Origin: JBKBUF01 sp046290815
GTDB taxonomy: Bacteria; Bacteroidota; Bacteroidia; Cytophagales; Cytophagaceae
Length of the DNA: 64,000 nucleotides
Reading direction: 5' to 3'
NCBI GenBank assembly: GCA_046290815.1
Contig: JBKBUF010000007.1
Coordinates: 105,517-169,516, forward strand
Positions 7,889 to 16,594 of this stretch are shown piece after piece. A model generated the notes under the pieces. It searched no databases. It had not been told where the DNA came from and saw nothing but the letters and a program-made list of their open reading frames with translations. The translations under genes were made by a program, and so were the position numbers. Position 1 is the first letter of the stretch, and every line of letters begins with the position of its first letter.

Positions 7889-10021
7889 ATGTTATTACAT
7901 ATAGATTTTTCTTTACCATTTACTGATCCTGTACTGGTATTCACGGTAGTTTTGTTTATTATTTTCTTTGCTCCGATTATACTGAAGAAATTTAGGATAC
8001 CAGGCCTTGTCGGTCTTATTCTGGCTGGGGTAATGGTCGGTCCGAATGGTTTTAATCTTTTACTAATGAGTAATAGCATAATTCTGTTCGGGACCGTTGG
8101 ACTTTTATACATCATGTTTCTTGCCGGACTTGAAGTTGACCTGAATGATTTTAAGAGAAATAAAAATAAAAGCCTCATTTTTGGTGCACTTACCTTCTTT
8201 ATTCCGATGATCTTTGGAGTATTGGTATCTTATTATCTTTTAGAATTAAGTATAGTTGCCTCAGTATTATTAGCCAGTATGTTTTCGACACATACCCTGG
8301 TGTCTTATCCTATTGCGAGTAAACTTGGTCTTACGAAAAATGAAGCGGTGACAATTGCTATTGGAGGGACTATAATCACTGATACTGCCGTGTTGTTAAT
8401 TCTTGCTGTAGTAACTGGTTCCTCCGAGGGTAAATTAGATTTACAATTCTGGATGCAGTTGGGACTATCCCTTATAATATTTTCTATCATAGTATTCTAT
8501 GGTTTTTCACAGATAACAAAATGGTTTTTCAGGAATATTCAGGAGGACGGCGGATCACAATATATCTTTGTATTAGGTATCGTTTTTGCCTCAGCTTTTC
8601 TGGCAAAATTGGCAGGCGTTGAACCTATAATCGGCGCTTTTCTTGCCGGTCTATCCCTTAACAGGTTGATACCTCATACTTCTCCTCTGATGAGTAGAAT
8701 TGAATTTATTGGAAATAATCTGTTTATTCCATTCTTTCTTATTTATGTGGGTATGAATGTGGATCTTAAGGTTTTAATTAATGGTTATCAGGCATTGCTG
8801 GTAGCTGGTATTTTGATCGCTGTTGCATTATCTACTAAATGGATTGCTGCCTTTTTAACACAGAAAATTTTTCGCTATTCCAGACCGGAACGAGAACTTA
8901 TTTTTGGTTTGAGTAGCTCTCATGCTGCTGCAACATTGGCGGTAATACTTATTGGGTTTGAACTTAGGCTTTTTGATGAAAATATATTAAATGGTACCAT
9001 TTTACTCATTTTGGTTACCTGTCTGGTCAGTTCTTTTGCTACTGAAAAGGCAGGAAGAAAACTAGCTATTTTGGAAGCAGAAAAGAAAACGGAGTTTACT
9101 GATTTCCCGGAGCGAATACTTGTACCTATTGCCAATCCTGTCCACATAGAGCAAAAAATAGATCTGGCTGTAATGCTCAAAGGTGTGGATTCTGATCAGC
9201 CCATATTTGCGTTGACAGTAGTTAAAGATGATGATGATGCAAAAGAGCAGGTGCTTATGGCAAATAAAATGCTTGAAAAAGCTATCAGGCATGCATCACT
9301 TACTGAGAATAAAGTAAATGTTGTTTCTCGCATTGATCTGAATATTGCTAATGGTATTTCAAGAGCTATTAAAGAATTACTGATTTCCGAAGTAATCATT
9401 GGCTGGCATGGTAAACCCGGGGCGAAAGAGTTGATATTCGGAAGTGTGTTGGATAGCTTATTGGAGAAAGCCGAGCAAATGATAATTGTGTCTAAGGTGA
9501 TCCATCCGTTGAATACTATTAAAAATATTATCGTGCTGGTACCACCAAATGCTGAGGCTGAAAAAGGATTTTCCAGATGGATTAAGTCCGTAAAGCTTTT
9601 GTCAAAACAAACAGGTTCCGGACTGTATTTTTATGGTGAAGCAGCTTCAATTGAAAAAGTAAAATCTTTCATCAATTTAAGTAAACCAGGAGTAGATGCA
9701 CAATATAAAGTTTTTACTCACTGGGATGATTTTCTTGTAATGTCGCGTATGATTTCAAAAGATGATTTATTTGTTCTTATTAGTGCCCGGAAAGGAACAA
9801 TTTCATACAATTATAACCTCGATTTGATTCCAAACGCTTTGACTAAACATTTCGAAGATTATAGCTTTTTGATTATATATCCTGAACAATACAGTGTTGA
9901 TCCTGAAAACAGGAATCTTCAGCTTGATGGTATGACCACAGCACCTATAGAAGAGGATATTCAAAGAATCAACAAAATCGGTAGGGCTGTTAAGAAGATT
10001 TTCAAAGGTTATATTAAATAA
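7889..10021 (+). CDS. CPA2-family cation:proton antiporter with C-terminal USP-like region
   Basis: A 710-aa inner-membrane antiporter. Residues about 10-390 hold a dozen hydrophobic segments of the Na+/H+ exchanger fold, with family hallmarks such as RIPGLVGLILAGVMVGPNG, FLAGLEVDL and AGVEPIIGAFLAGLSLNR. The remaining 300 residues are cytoplasmic and look like two universal-stress-protein-like units (ILVPIANPVHIEQKIDLAVML; GWHGKPGAKELIFGSVLDSLL). No TrkA-N/RCK domain is visible. It probably exchanges Na+ or K+ for protons, but ion choice cannot be read. The 3' end overlaps the lycopene cyclase gene tail-to-tail by 8 bp, and there is no terminator between them. Confidence 0.88.
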   Translation: MLLHIDFSLPFTDPVLVFTVVLFIIFFAPIILKKFRIPGLVGLILAGVMVGPNGFNLLLMSNSIILFGTVGLLYIMFLAGLEVDLNDFKRNKNKSLIFGALTFFIPMIFGVLVSYYLLELSIVASVLLASMFSTHTLVSYPIASKLGLTKNEAVTIAIGGTIITDTAVLLILAVVTGSSEGKLDLQFWMQLGLSLIIFSIIVFYGFSQITKWFFRNIQEDGGSQYIFVLGIVFASAFLAKLAGVEPIIGAFLAGLSLNRLIPHTSPLMSRIEFIGNNLFIPFFLIYVGMNVDLKVLINGYQALLVAGILIAVALSTKWIAAFLTQKIFRYSRPERELIFGLSSSHAAATLAVILIGFELRLFDENILNGTILLILVTCLVSSFATEKAGRKLAILEAEKKTEFTDFPERILVPIANPVHIEQKIDLAVMLKGVDSDQPIFALTVVKDDDDAKEQVLMANKMLEKAIRHASLTENKVNVVSRIDLNIANGISRAIKELLISEVIIGWHGKPGAKELIFGSVLDSLLEKAEQMIIVSKVIHPLNTIKNIIVLVPPNAEAEKGFSRWIKSVKLLSKQTGSGLYFYGEAASIEKVKSFINLSKPGVDAQYKVFTHWDDFLVMSRMISKDDLFVLISARKGTISYNYNLDLIPNALTKHFEDYSFLIIYPEQYSVDPENRNLQLDGMTTAPIEEDIQRINKIGRAVKKIFKGYIK

Positions 10022-10727
10022 TCAAGCTTTTCATACTCCATCCGGACTTTTTAAAAGTTTTTGCCTTTTCCATCATTATGGCAGGGATAAGCAACATGCT
10101 GAAGGCATACATCGAATCTTCCACAGGTATTGTAAATATCCTGATGCCAAGATTATGAAAGTCGTTATACCATACTACTTCTCCTTCAATAAAACTTCCG
10201 GTAAGGACGCCGTTAACTATTAAAAAAGGTATCAAAATAAAAAGGAAAGATATGTAGAACCTTTGCAACACAGAAAATGCAAATATAACCGACATAAAAG
10301 TTAATAATGATGTAAGAGTTAAAACATAAAATGTATATAGTTTTTCAGTATTGGAAATTGCAATTAAAAAACATATTAAAATTTGAATAACAGCGAGGTA
10401 TCTTGTTGTTTGCTTGTTAAGATTAATTGTTGGTAGATAGGTAGCAATAATAAAGTGAATAAATAAGCTTGCATAGGGAATGCAAATAAAAAATAACCAT
10501 TCCTCTAAAGGTAGATGAAAATATTTTATTCCGGTAATATACCGGTTATTAAACCCCCATACTCCGTTTCCGGTAAAATATATATCCCAGGGAATAAAAA
10601 TAAAAGCCATTATGGCTATCCCTGCAAACAAAGGCTTCCATTCGTATTTGAATTTCTCTTTGCCTGCGAAACTGAAAATAAGTGGAAGGATTATACTTAA
10701 AACATTTATCAGAAGGTAAAGATACAT
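10014..10727 (-). CDS. Lycopene cyclase, fused CrtYc-CrtYd type
   Basis: A 237-aa membrane protein with about seven hydrophobic segments, converting lycopene ends to beta-ionone rings to give beta-carotene. It contains both halves that are separate subunits in Gram-positive bacteria. The first half has PWDIYFTGNGVWGFN and PLEEW (73-77). The second has PVEDS (201-205). The Glu residues of these two motifs are characteristic of the CrtYcd cyclases. Its ATG overlaps the crtZ stop by one base (TGATG), which suggests translational coupling. It is the last gene of the carotenoid operon. Confidence 0.88.
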   Translation of the reverse strand: MYLYLLINVLSIILPLIFSFAGKEKFKYEWKPLFAGIAIMAFIFIPWDIYFTGNGVWGFNNRYITGIKYFHLPLEEWLFFICIPYASLFIHFIIATYLPTINLNKQTTRYLAVIQILICFLIAISNTEKLYTFYVLTLTSLLTFMSVIFAFSVLQRFYISFLFILIPFLIVNGVLTGSFIEGEVVWYNDFHNLGIRIFTIPVEDSMYAFSMLLIPAIMMEKAKTFKKSGWSMKSLII

Positions 10728-11191
10728 CAGGATATTTTTTTAAATTCTTTAAAATATTTTAAAGGAACCAGAAGCATGCCAAAGCATTCACCATTTTCTT
10801 TCTGCAGGTGTTTGTGGTGTATTTTATGAGCTCTTTTTATTGCTGCGAGATACATATTATTGGTCTTTTTAAAAATTTTCAGACGCTGATGTATAAATAC
10901 ATCATGTATCAGAAAATAAGTAAAACCATATAAAGTTATGCCCAGGCCTATACATAGGGCCGGTTTGTATATTCCGGCTGCACCTATCCAGAGCAATAGA
11001 ATACCCGGGCTTGCAAAAATTAAAAAGAAGCTGTCATTTTTTTCAATTATTCCCGCTGATTCCTTTTTATGATGATCTTTATGCAACTTCCAGAGAAAGC
11101 CGTGCATTACATATTTATGGGTTGCCCAAGCAACAAATTCCATAAAGGAAAATGCTCCTGCTATCAATAGAATATTCAAAATCAGATTCAT
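10727..11191 (-). CDS. crtZ: Beta-carotene 3-hydroxylase
   Basis: A 154-aa di-iron membrane hydroxylase that adds 3-OH groups to beta-carotene, giving zeaxanthin. The histidine clusters of the fatty acid hydroxylase superfamily are complete: H25-x4-H30, H37-x2-HH (40-41), H95-x4-H100 and H121-x2-HH (124-125). Three to four hydrophobic segments lie between them, and length matches CrtZ. Gene order (after photolyase, before lycopene cyclase) supports the role. The end product is therefore probably a zeaxanthin-type carotenoid. No ketolase (crtW) is seen in the window. Confidence 0.9.
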   Translation of the reverse strand: MNLILNILLIAGAFSFMEFVAWATHKYVMHGFLWKLHKDHHKKESAGIIEKNDSFFLIFASPGILLLWIGAAGIYKPALCIGLGITLYGFTYFLIHDVFIHQRLKIFKKTNNMYLAAIKRAHKIHHKHLQKENGECFGMLLVPLKYFKEFKKIS

Positions 11192-11231
11192 TATAATGTT
11201 TTTTCAATTAATACCAGTATTCGTAAGTAAA

Positions 11232-12557
11232 CTAGAATTTGAAGTTTCTGTTAATGTCCGTCAATCCATCTCTATATACTTTTAAAGCCCTTTCCGTGGC
11301 AGTTTTGTGGTCTATAATTGGAGCAGGGTATTCATGGCTGTTTAGTTCTTTGATCCATTTTCGGATGTATTTTCCTTCCGGATCAAATTTCTTTTGTTGT
11401 GTGATGGGGTTAAATATGCGAAAATAGGGAGCAGCATCACAGCCGCAACCTGCTGCCCATTGCCAGTTTCCAACATTGGAAGCTAGCTCATAATCTAATA
11501 ATTTTTCCGCAAAGTATCTTTCACCCCAGCGCCAATCAATTAATAGATGTTTGCATAAGAAACTCGCCGTAATCATTCTCACTCTGTTGTGCATAAAACC
11601 TGTCTCATTCAGTTCCCTCATACCTGCGTCTACCATCGGATATCCTGTTTTTCCCTCACACCATGCCTTGAAATCAGTTTCATCATTGACCCAGTGTATC
11701 ATATCATATTCTGATCTGAAACAATGGTGGACGGTTTCGGGATAATGGAAAATTATCATTTGAAAAAACTCTCTCCAGATTAATTCATTGAGCCATGTTT
11801 CATTCAATATCTTACCTATTTTTAAAAGTTTTCTTATGCTTAACGTGCCAAAACGAATATGCAAACTTAGTTTACTGGTACCTTCCGCAGCCGGCATATT
11901 TCTAAAAAGGTGGTAACTTTTTATTGTTTCAGTAAAAATTGCCTGAGGCGGAAATGATAAGTCTGTCCAGGAAAATTTTAAATCCTTAAGAGACGGCAGG
12001 GTGGACGATGAATTATCTATAAGGTTTTTTAATAATCCAATTGAGTTGTAATTTTCAACATGAATATCCTTCAGAAGGCTCTTCCATTTTGACATGTACG
12101 GTGTATAAATTTTGTAAGGACTTCTGTCTTCTTTCAGTATTTCTGTAGGGTTGAATATTACATGGTCTTTAAAAGACTGGAAGGGTATATTTTTTTTATT
12201 AAGAATTGCGCTGACTTTTGTATCTCTTTTTATAGCGTAAGGTTCATAATCTTCATTGGTGAACACGCCTTTTAAATTTGGATCTGTGGAAAGTTTAGTA
12301 AAAATTTTTTCCGGTTTACCGATATAAAATTTAATTCCCTTTTTATTTTTATTTAAATCATCGTGTATCGATTTCAGTGTTTTATGAATAAAATTTACTC
12401 GCTTATCGTCTTTTGAAAGCTCTTTGAGAATATTTGAATCAAAAATAAAAATCGGCAATACCTTAAATCCTGAATCCAATGCTTTAAATAGTCCATGGTT
12501 GTCGTCAATTCGCAGGTCTCGTCGAAACCAGAAAATTACATAGGATTCATTCGGCAT
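11232..12557 (-). CDS. phr: Deoxyribodipyrimidine photolyase (cryptochrome/photolyase family)
   Basis: A 441-aa light-driven enzyme that repairs UV-made cyclobutane pyrimidine dimers using FADH-. The N-terminal Rossmann antenna domain begins IFWFRRDLRIDDN. The C-terminal helical FAD domain carries WREFF, GYPMVDAGMREL, MHNRVRM and GNWQWAAGCGCDAAPYF then RIFNP, all typical of class I photolyases, including Trp residues of the electron-transfer path. It lies inside the carotenoid operon, 8 bp after crtB and 40 bp before crtZ, so repair and photoprotection are expected to be switched on together. A signalling cryptochrome cannot be formally excluded, but conservation fits a repair enzyme. Confidence 0.92.
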   Translation of the reverse strand: MPNESYVIFWFRRDLRIDDNHGLFKALDSGFKVLPIFIFDSNILKELSKDDKRVNFIHKTLKSIHDDLNKNKKGIKFYIGKPEKIFTKLSTDPNLKGVFTNEDYEPYAIKRDTKVSAILNKKNIPFQSFKDHVIFNPTEILKEDRSPYKIYTPYMSKWKSLLKDIHVENYNSIGLLKNLIDNSSSTLPSLKDLKFSWTDLSFPPQAIFTETIKSYHLFRNMPAAEGTSKLSLHIRFGTLSIRKLLKIGKILNETWLNELIWREFFQMIIFHYPETVHHCFRSEYDMIHWVNDETDFKAWCEGKTGYPMVDAGMRELNETGFMHNRVRMITASFLCKHLLIDWRWGERYFAEKLLDYELASNVGNWQWAAGCGCDAAPYFRIFNPITQQKKFDPEGKYIRKWIKELNSHEYPAPIIDHKTATERALKVYRDGLTDINRNFKF

Positions 12558-12565
12558 AAAAACTA

Positions 12566-13402
12566 TTATAACATATTTAATCTGTACCGGATGTAGGAGT
12601 TAATCATTATTCCTATTTTGACTTCATTTGGAATTCTGATTCTCTCGGTAAGAATTCGACCTGATTGAACAGAGATTATTTTTTGAAATAAGGCTTTATA
12701 ATAAGTAAAAGCAAGGTAAACCCCCAGTCTTGCTCCTGCAGGTAGTTGCTTAATTCCATTTAAGGCTTCTTCAAATTCTTCAAGAATTTCTTTTATAATA
12801 ACGTCCTTCTGTTCAGTTGTTATAGATTCAGGATCTATACCTGGAAAATAACTTCTTCCCAATTGAGAGTAATCCTCAGAAAGGTCTCTTAAAAAATTCA
12901 CTTTTTGAAATGCTGAACCCAAAAGTCTTGCTGGTTCCTTTAGCGTGTCATATAATTCAGTATTACCATTACAAAAAACTTTTAAGCACATAAGTCCTAC
13001 TACTTCTGCTGAGCCATATATATATGCAGAAATGGATGTGTTTGTATGAGTTTTTCGATACAGGTCCATTTTCATGCTATCCAGAAATGCATCGATCAAT
13101 TCTTTGTCAATACTGTATTTACATACAACTACCTGAAAGCTGTTTAATATAGGATTAAGGCTGATTCTTTCATGAATAGCTTTATAGGTTTCCTTTCGGA
13201 AATCTTCCAATAGCAGTTCTTTATCAAAGTCATGAAAACTATCTACAATTTCATCTGCAAATCTGACAAACCCATAAATACTGTATACAGGATCTCTGAA
13301 TTTTTTGTCCAGCAGATATATTCCCAATGAGAAACTTGTACTATAAGCATTAGTGACAAGTTTGCTGCAGTTAACTGAGACTGTATCAAATAATGACTTC
13401 AT
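12566..13402 (-). CDS. crtB: Phytoene synthase
   Basis: A 278-aa prenyltransferase that condenses two geranylgeranyl diphosphates to phytoene, the first committed step of carotenoid synthesis. Both Mg2+-binding aspartate motifs are present: D50-E-I-V-D54 and N169-x2-R172-D173-x3-D177. The conserved YGSAEVVGLMCL helix is at about 129-140. It begins 6 bp after the crtI stop, clearly in one operon. Squalene synthase has a similar fold, but the crtI neighbour settles the role. Confidence 0.94.
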   Translation of the reverse strand: MKSLFDTVSVNCSKLVTNAYSTSFSLGIYLLDKKFRDPVYSIYGFVRFADEIVDSFHDFDKELLLEDFRKETYKAIHERISLNPILNSFQVVVCKYSIDKELIDAFLDSMKMDLYRKTHTNTSISAYIYGSAEVVGLMCLKVFCNGNTELYDTLKEPARLLGSAFQKVNFLRDLSEDYSQLGRSYFPGIDPESITTEQKDVIIKEILEEFEEALNGIKQLPAGARLGVYLAFTYYKALFQKIISVQSGRILTERIRIPNEVKIGIMINSYIRYRLNML

Positions 13403-13408
13403 GTTTTG

Positions 13409-14878
13409 TTAATTTGTTTTTAACACTTCATTCGCTGCCAGCTGTCCGGAAATAATAGAGGGCGGCAGGCCAGGGCCCGGCACGGTTAATTGTCCCGCAT
13501 AAAAAAGGTTTTTGATTTTTTTGCTTCTGATTTTTGGTTTCAAAAAAGCAGTTTGACTTAATGTATTTGCAAGTCCGTAAGCATTTCCTTTATATGAATA
13601 ATAATCAGTTATAAAATTGCTGTGTGCATAGCTTATCTTTACCTGAATATTTTCTTTGAATTTCTCCTTTATTTTTTCTTCGATCCTGAAAATGATTTTT
13701 TTAAAATATTCTTCCTTTATTTCTTCAGTATCCTGAAGCCCGGGAGCTACCGGGATCAGGATAAACAAATTTTCACAACCTCCTGGTGCCACTGTAGCAT
13801 CTGTATTTCCAGGAGCGCAAACGTAGAACAGAGGATTAGAAGGCCATGAAGGTTTATCATATATTTCCCTGGCATGAACATCAAAACTTTTATCGAAGAA
13901 TAAATTATGATGTTGTAGACCTTTCAGCTTTTTGTTAATTCCTAAATAGAATATTAAAGACGAGGGGGCTAATTTTTTATTTTCCCAATATGCAGGCGAA
14001 TAGGTTCTGAATTGCTGTTCCAATATATTTTGCTCCACATGATGGTAGTCAGATGCGGCAATCACGTAATCAAAAGTTTCATAGCCGTTATTAATGAAAG
14101 CGCCGGAAATGGTGCGGTCATGATATGAAAATTTCTTTACTTCTGAATTAAACCTGAATGTGACACCTTTTTCTCTCGCCAATTGATACATGGCTTTGAC
14201 AACAGAATACATACCTCCCTCAGGATACCATGTCCCTAAATTTATATCTGCATAATTCATCAGGCTGTAAAGGGCAGGAGTATTTTGTGGCTTAGCTCCA
14301 AGGAATAATACCGGAAATTCAAGCAGTCTTCGTATTTTAGTATCGCTAAAATTATTCCTGATTACTGAGCTGATGGATGAGAAAAGATTTAATTTGAAAA
14401 TCTGAAGCAGTATTCTTTTGTCCAGGAGTTCTAACATAGAATTTCCGGGCTTGTATACCATTTCCTGCATTCCGATTTTATATTTTATTTCGGCGTCTTT
14501 TAAGAATTTTTTCAGTTTATCTGCACTTCCTGATTCTATGGATTCAAATTGTTGAAGCAGAAGTTTAAAATCCGCATTTATGTCCCATTCAGAATTATCT
14601 TCAAAAAATATCTTGTATGACGGATCTAATCTTGTCAGAGAATAATAGTCAGATACTTTTTTATTATAGGTATTAAAAAAATTTTCAAATACATCCGGCA
14701 TCCAATACCAGCTTGGCCCCATGTCGAAGGTATATCCTTCTTTTTTTATCTGTCTTGCTCTGCCACCTGGTTGATCATTTTTTTCTGCTACCGTAACATC
14801 CCAGCCATGATGGCTCAAATGTACTGCAGCAGATAAACCTGCTACTCCGGAACCTATAACAAGACAGCTTTTCTTCAT
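13409..14878 (-). CDS. crtI: Phytoene desaturase
   Basis: A 489-aa FAD-dependent desaturase of the bacterial CrtI type, which introduces the double bonds that turn colourless phytoene into lycopene. The N-terminal dinucleotide fold is IGSGVAGLSAA (Gly9, 11, 14), followed by the family segment GGRARQ and FDMGPSWYWMP. The C-terminal FAD-closing motif is YAGQLTVPGPGLPPSIISG. It is the first gene of the operon crtI-crtB-phr-crtZ-cyclase. The 144 bp upstream contain a palindromic element also found before the CarH-like regulator, pointing to light control. Confidence 0.94.
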   Translation of the reverse strand: MKKSCLVIGSGVAGLSAAVHLSHHGWDVTVAEKNDQPGGRARQIKKEGYTFDMGPSWYWMPDVFENFFNTYNKKVSDYYSLTRLDPSYKIFFEDNSEWDINADFKLLLQQFESIESGSADKLKKFLKDAEIKYKIGMQEMVYKPGNSMLELLDKRILLQIFKLNLFSSISSVIRNNFSDTKIRRLLEFPVLFLGAKPQNTPALYSLMNYADINLGTWYPEGGMYSVVKAMYQLAREKGVTFRFNSEVKKFSYHDRTISGAFINNGYETFDYVIAASDYHHVEQNILEQQFRTYSPAYWENKKLAPSSLIFYLGINKKLKGLQHHNLFFDKSFDVHAREIYDKPSWPSNPLFYVCAPGNTDATVAPGGCENLFILIPVAPGLQDTEEIKEEYFKKIIFRIEEKIKEKFKENIQVKISYAHSNFITDYYSYKGNAYGLANTLSQTAFLKPKIRSKKIKNLFYAGQLTVPGPGLPPSIISGQLAANEVLKTN

Positions 14879-14947
14879 AGTGGTTGAATTGAATACTTAA
14901 TTCATATTCATATTAAATGTTCTGTAAATCTAATAATAAATTTTTAA

Positions 14948-14977
14948 TGTTTAATCAAAACAAAAAAAAGTTAAACA
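14948..14977. promoter_or_regulatory. Candidate CarH operator upstream of crtI
   Basis: Inverted repeat TGTTTAA (14948-14954), 16-bp spacer, TTAAACA (14971-14977). The same arrangement occurs at 15930-15959 before the regulator gene, and the 11-mer AGTTAAACAAA (14969-14979) is identical at both sites. It lies 70-100 bp upstream of the crtI start codon. No clean TAnnTTTG box is seen next to it. The closest is AAATTTTG (minus strand, 14983-14976), which would overlap the operator. Confidence 0.6.
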
Positions 14978-15022
14978 AAATTTTGCGTGTAAAATCAATG
15001 ATTCGGAAATTGTATTATTAAC

Positions 15023-15928
15023 TTACTGATTTTTAACTGCTTTTACCAGACTGGTGAAGCCGGGATAGAATGTGAAATTTTCAAATTTCGAAGGTGGTAC
15101 TTTTTCAATGATTTGACCGGAAAATATAAAATGAGCTTTTCTTTTGCTGAACTTCTGGTATAATTTATTCAAATATTCAGTTGCTTCATCAGGAGCCGGA
15201 TTAGTGGTCATAATGGAAATATAATTTAACCGGCTCCCGTAGATTTCATGTATTTCCAAAAGGTCTTCCATAGGAACACTCTGTCCAAGATAAATACTTT
15301 TTTTGCCGGAAGATTTTATAAGGTAGTGGATATACAGCAATCCTAATTCATGAATTTCATTTTCCGGTAAGAACAGGCAATAAACAGGGTTTTCGGGGTT
15401 ATCAGGTAGCAAGGGACATTTATCTATCGCAGCGTAAAGTTTTCCTCTAATGAAGCCGGATATAAAATGTTCCTGTGCCGGACATATAGCATTTGCCTGC
15501 CAAAGTATTCCTATTTCTCTAAGCACAGGAATAAAAATTTCTTCAACAATGTAATTGAAACCATGCCTTGAATATACTTTAGAAATAATTGTTTCAAGTG
15601 CAATTTCATCGAAGCTTAGAATTGCCAGCTTTATAGGGTTAAATATTTCAGTTTCATCATTATATTTCTGAGATGTATCTTTTACCAATTGATGCAATTG
15701 TTCCGGAGAAAGAGATGCAATGGAGGAAATTTTAAATCCGTATTTATTGAGATAGGAAATGTTAAGGATAGCTTTTAGGTCATCAAGATTGTAAAGTCTG
15801 ATATTCGTATCGGTTCGGGAAGGTGAAAAAAGCTGATACCTTTTTTCCCAGATTCTAATGGTGTGTGCTTTAATACCGGAAAAATTTTCCAGGTCTTTTA
15901 TGGAAAAATGTTCTTTATATAAAGTCAC
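15023..15928 (-). CDS. carH: CarH/LitR-like MerR-family regulator with B12-binding photosensor domain
   Basis: A 301-aa DNA-binding regulator. Residues 8-72 form a MerR winged helix (FSIKDLENFSGIKAHTIRIW). The middle is the helical B12 cap and the rest a cobalamin-binding Rossmann domain. The diagnostic residues of CarH are present: W143-x9-E153-H154 in the cap and E191-x-H193-x2-G196, the lower axial His loop. In known CarH proteins adenosylcobalamin holds a DNA-bound tetramer in the dark, and light breaks it, releasing carotenoid genes. The start is GTG at 15928. Upstream in-frame codons reach a stop at 15953 without an ATG, and the HTH begins at once. Placed directly upstream of crtI in the same orientation, with its own operator copy. 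Light response itself is inferred. Confidence 0.85.
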   Translation of the reverse strand: MTLYKEHFSIKDLENFSGIKAHTIRIWEKRYQLFSPSRTDTNIRLYNLDDLKAILNISYLNKYGFKISSIASLSPEQLHQLVKDTSQKYNDETEIFNPIKLAILSFDEIALETIISKVYSRHGFNYIVEEIFIPVLREIGILWQANAICPAQEHFISGFIRGKLYAAIDKCPLLPDNPENPVYCLFLPENEIHELGLLYIHYLIKSSGKKSIYLGQSVPMEDLLEIHEIYGSRLNYISIMTTNPAPDEATEYLNKLYQKFSKRKAHFIFSGQIIEKVPPSKFENFTFYPGFTSLVKAVKNQ

Positions 15929-15929
15929 A

Positions 15930-15959
15930 TGTTTAGTTTTTTGTAATGATAGTTAAACA
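15930..15959. promoter_or_regulatory. Candidate CarH operator in the regulator's own leader
   Basis: Inverted repeat TGTTTAG (15930-15936), 16-bp spacer, TTAAACA (15953-15959), matching the crtI-upstream site in sequence and spacing. It sits between the predicted -7 box of the regulator gene and its start codon, a position that would allow autorepression. Confidence 0.55.
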
Positions 15960-15977
15960 AATGTTCAAATACAAATA

Positions 15978-15985
15978 CAAAGATA
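15978..15985 (-). promoter_or_regulatory. -7 promoter element of the CarH-like gene
   Basis: The minus strand reads TATCTTTG, an exact Bacteroidota -7 box. Transcription would start about 15973, some 45 nt before the GTG at 15928, with the operator-like repeat inside the leader. The -33 box is weak. Confidence 0.5.
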
Positions 15986-16001
15986 GAATTCAGCTTTTGT
16001 G

Positions 16002-16009
16002 TAAATTTG
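16002..16009 (+). promoter_or_regulatory. -7 promoter element of the TonB-domain gene
   Basis: TAAATTTG matches TAnnTTTG. A start near 16014 would give a 28-nt leader to the ATG at 16042. The -33 box is weak. It is divergent from the regulator promoter 17 bp away. Confidence 0.4.
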
Positions 16010-16041
16010 ATTTTATTTTTTGGAAGTTTTATAAGCTATTT

Positions 16042-16455
16042 ATGCAAAAAATTGTATATTTTCTTTCCTTATTGGTGTTTTTGTCCGGAAGTGTCATTTA
16101 TGGTCAGGTTAATGAAGAAAATGTTGAGAAGTATGGATCAGGTAAAGTATTTAGAAATGTTGACAGCCCGGCTTCATTTCCGGGAGGACCGGAAGCCATG
16201 AGGGAATTTTTTAAATTATATTTCGATGCATATGTGGAACAAGGGAATGCTTTAGAGTCTGCAATAGAAGGTTATGTTGAGGCCAGATTTATAGTAGAAC
16301 CTAATGGTAAGATTAAATATGTCGAAATTATTAAAAGCTACACCCAGGCTTATGATGAAGAAATGATCAGAACTATTAAAAGGATGCCTAAGTGGACTCC
16401 TGCAATGGTGGATGGAAAACCTGTAAGATCTTTTCAACTTATAAGTACGGTTTAA
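16042..16455 (+). CDS. Small secreted protein with TonB C-terminal domain
   Basis: A 137-aa protein. I chose the ATG at 16042 because it begins a clear signal peptide (MQKIVYFLSLLVFLSGSVIYG). The frame stays open upstream to 15946, but that extension is charged, lacks family support and overlaps the promoter. After cleavage the protein is almost only a TonB C-terminal-like domain: VEARFIVEPNGKIKYVEI, a helix with YDEEMIRTIKRMPKWTPA, and DGKPVRSFQLI. Such stand-alone periplasmic domains are common in Bacteroidota. Without a membrane anchor it is not a classical energy-coupling TonB. Function unknown. Confidence 0.75.
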   Translation: MQKIVYFLSLLVFLSGSVIYGQVNEENVEKYGSGKVFRNVDSPASFPGGPEAMREFFKLYFDAYVEQGNALESAIEGYVEARFIVEPNGKIKYVEIIKSYTQAYDEEMIRTIKRMPKWTPAMVDGKPVRSFQLISTV

Positions 16456-16594
16456 AATTCTTCTCTTATTAGATTTTGGCACAGGTTTTGACCATAACTG
16501 ATATATTTTTAAACTTTTATTTTTTCAATGGATTAATTCAATAGCATAATCCAGGTTATTTTATTAAATTACTTATATTTTTTTATTTAAAACT

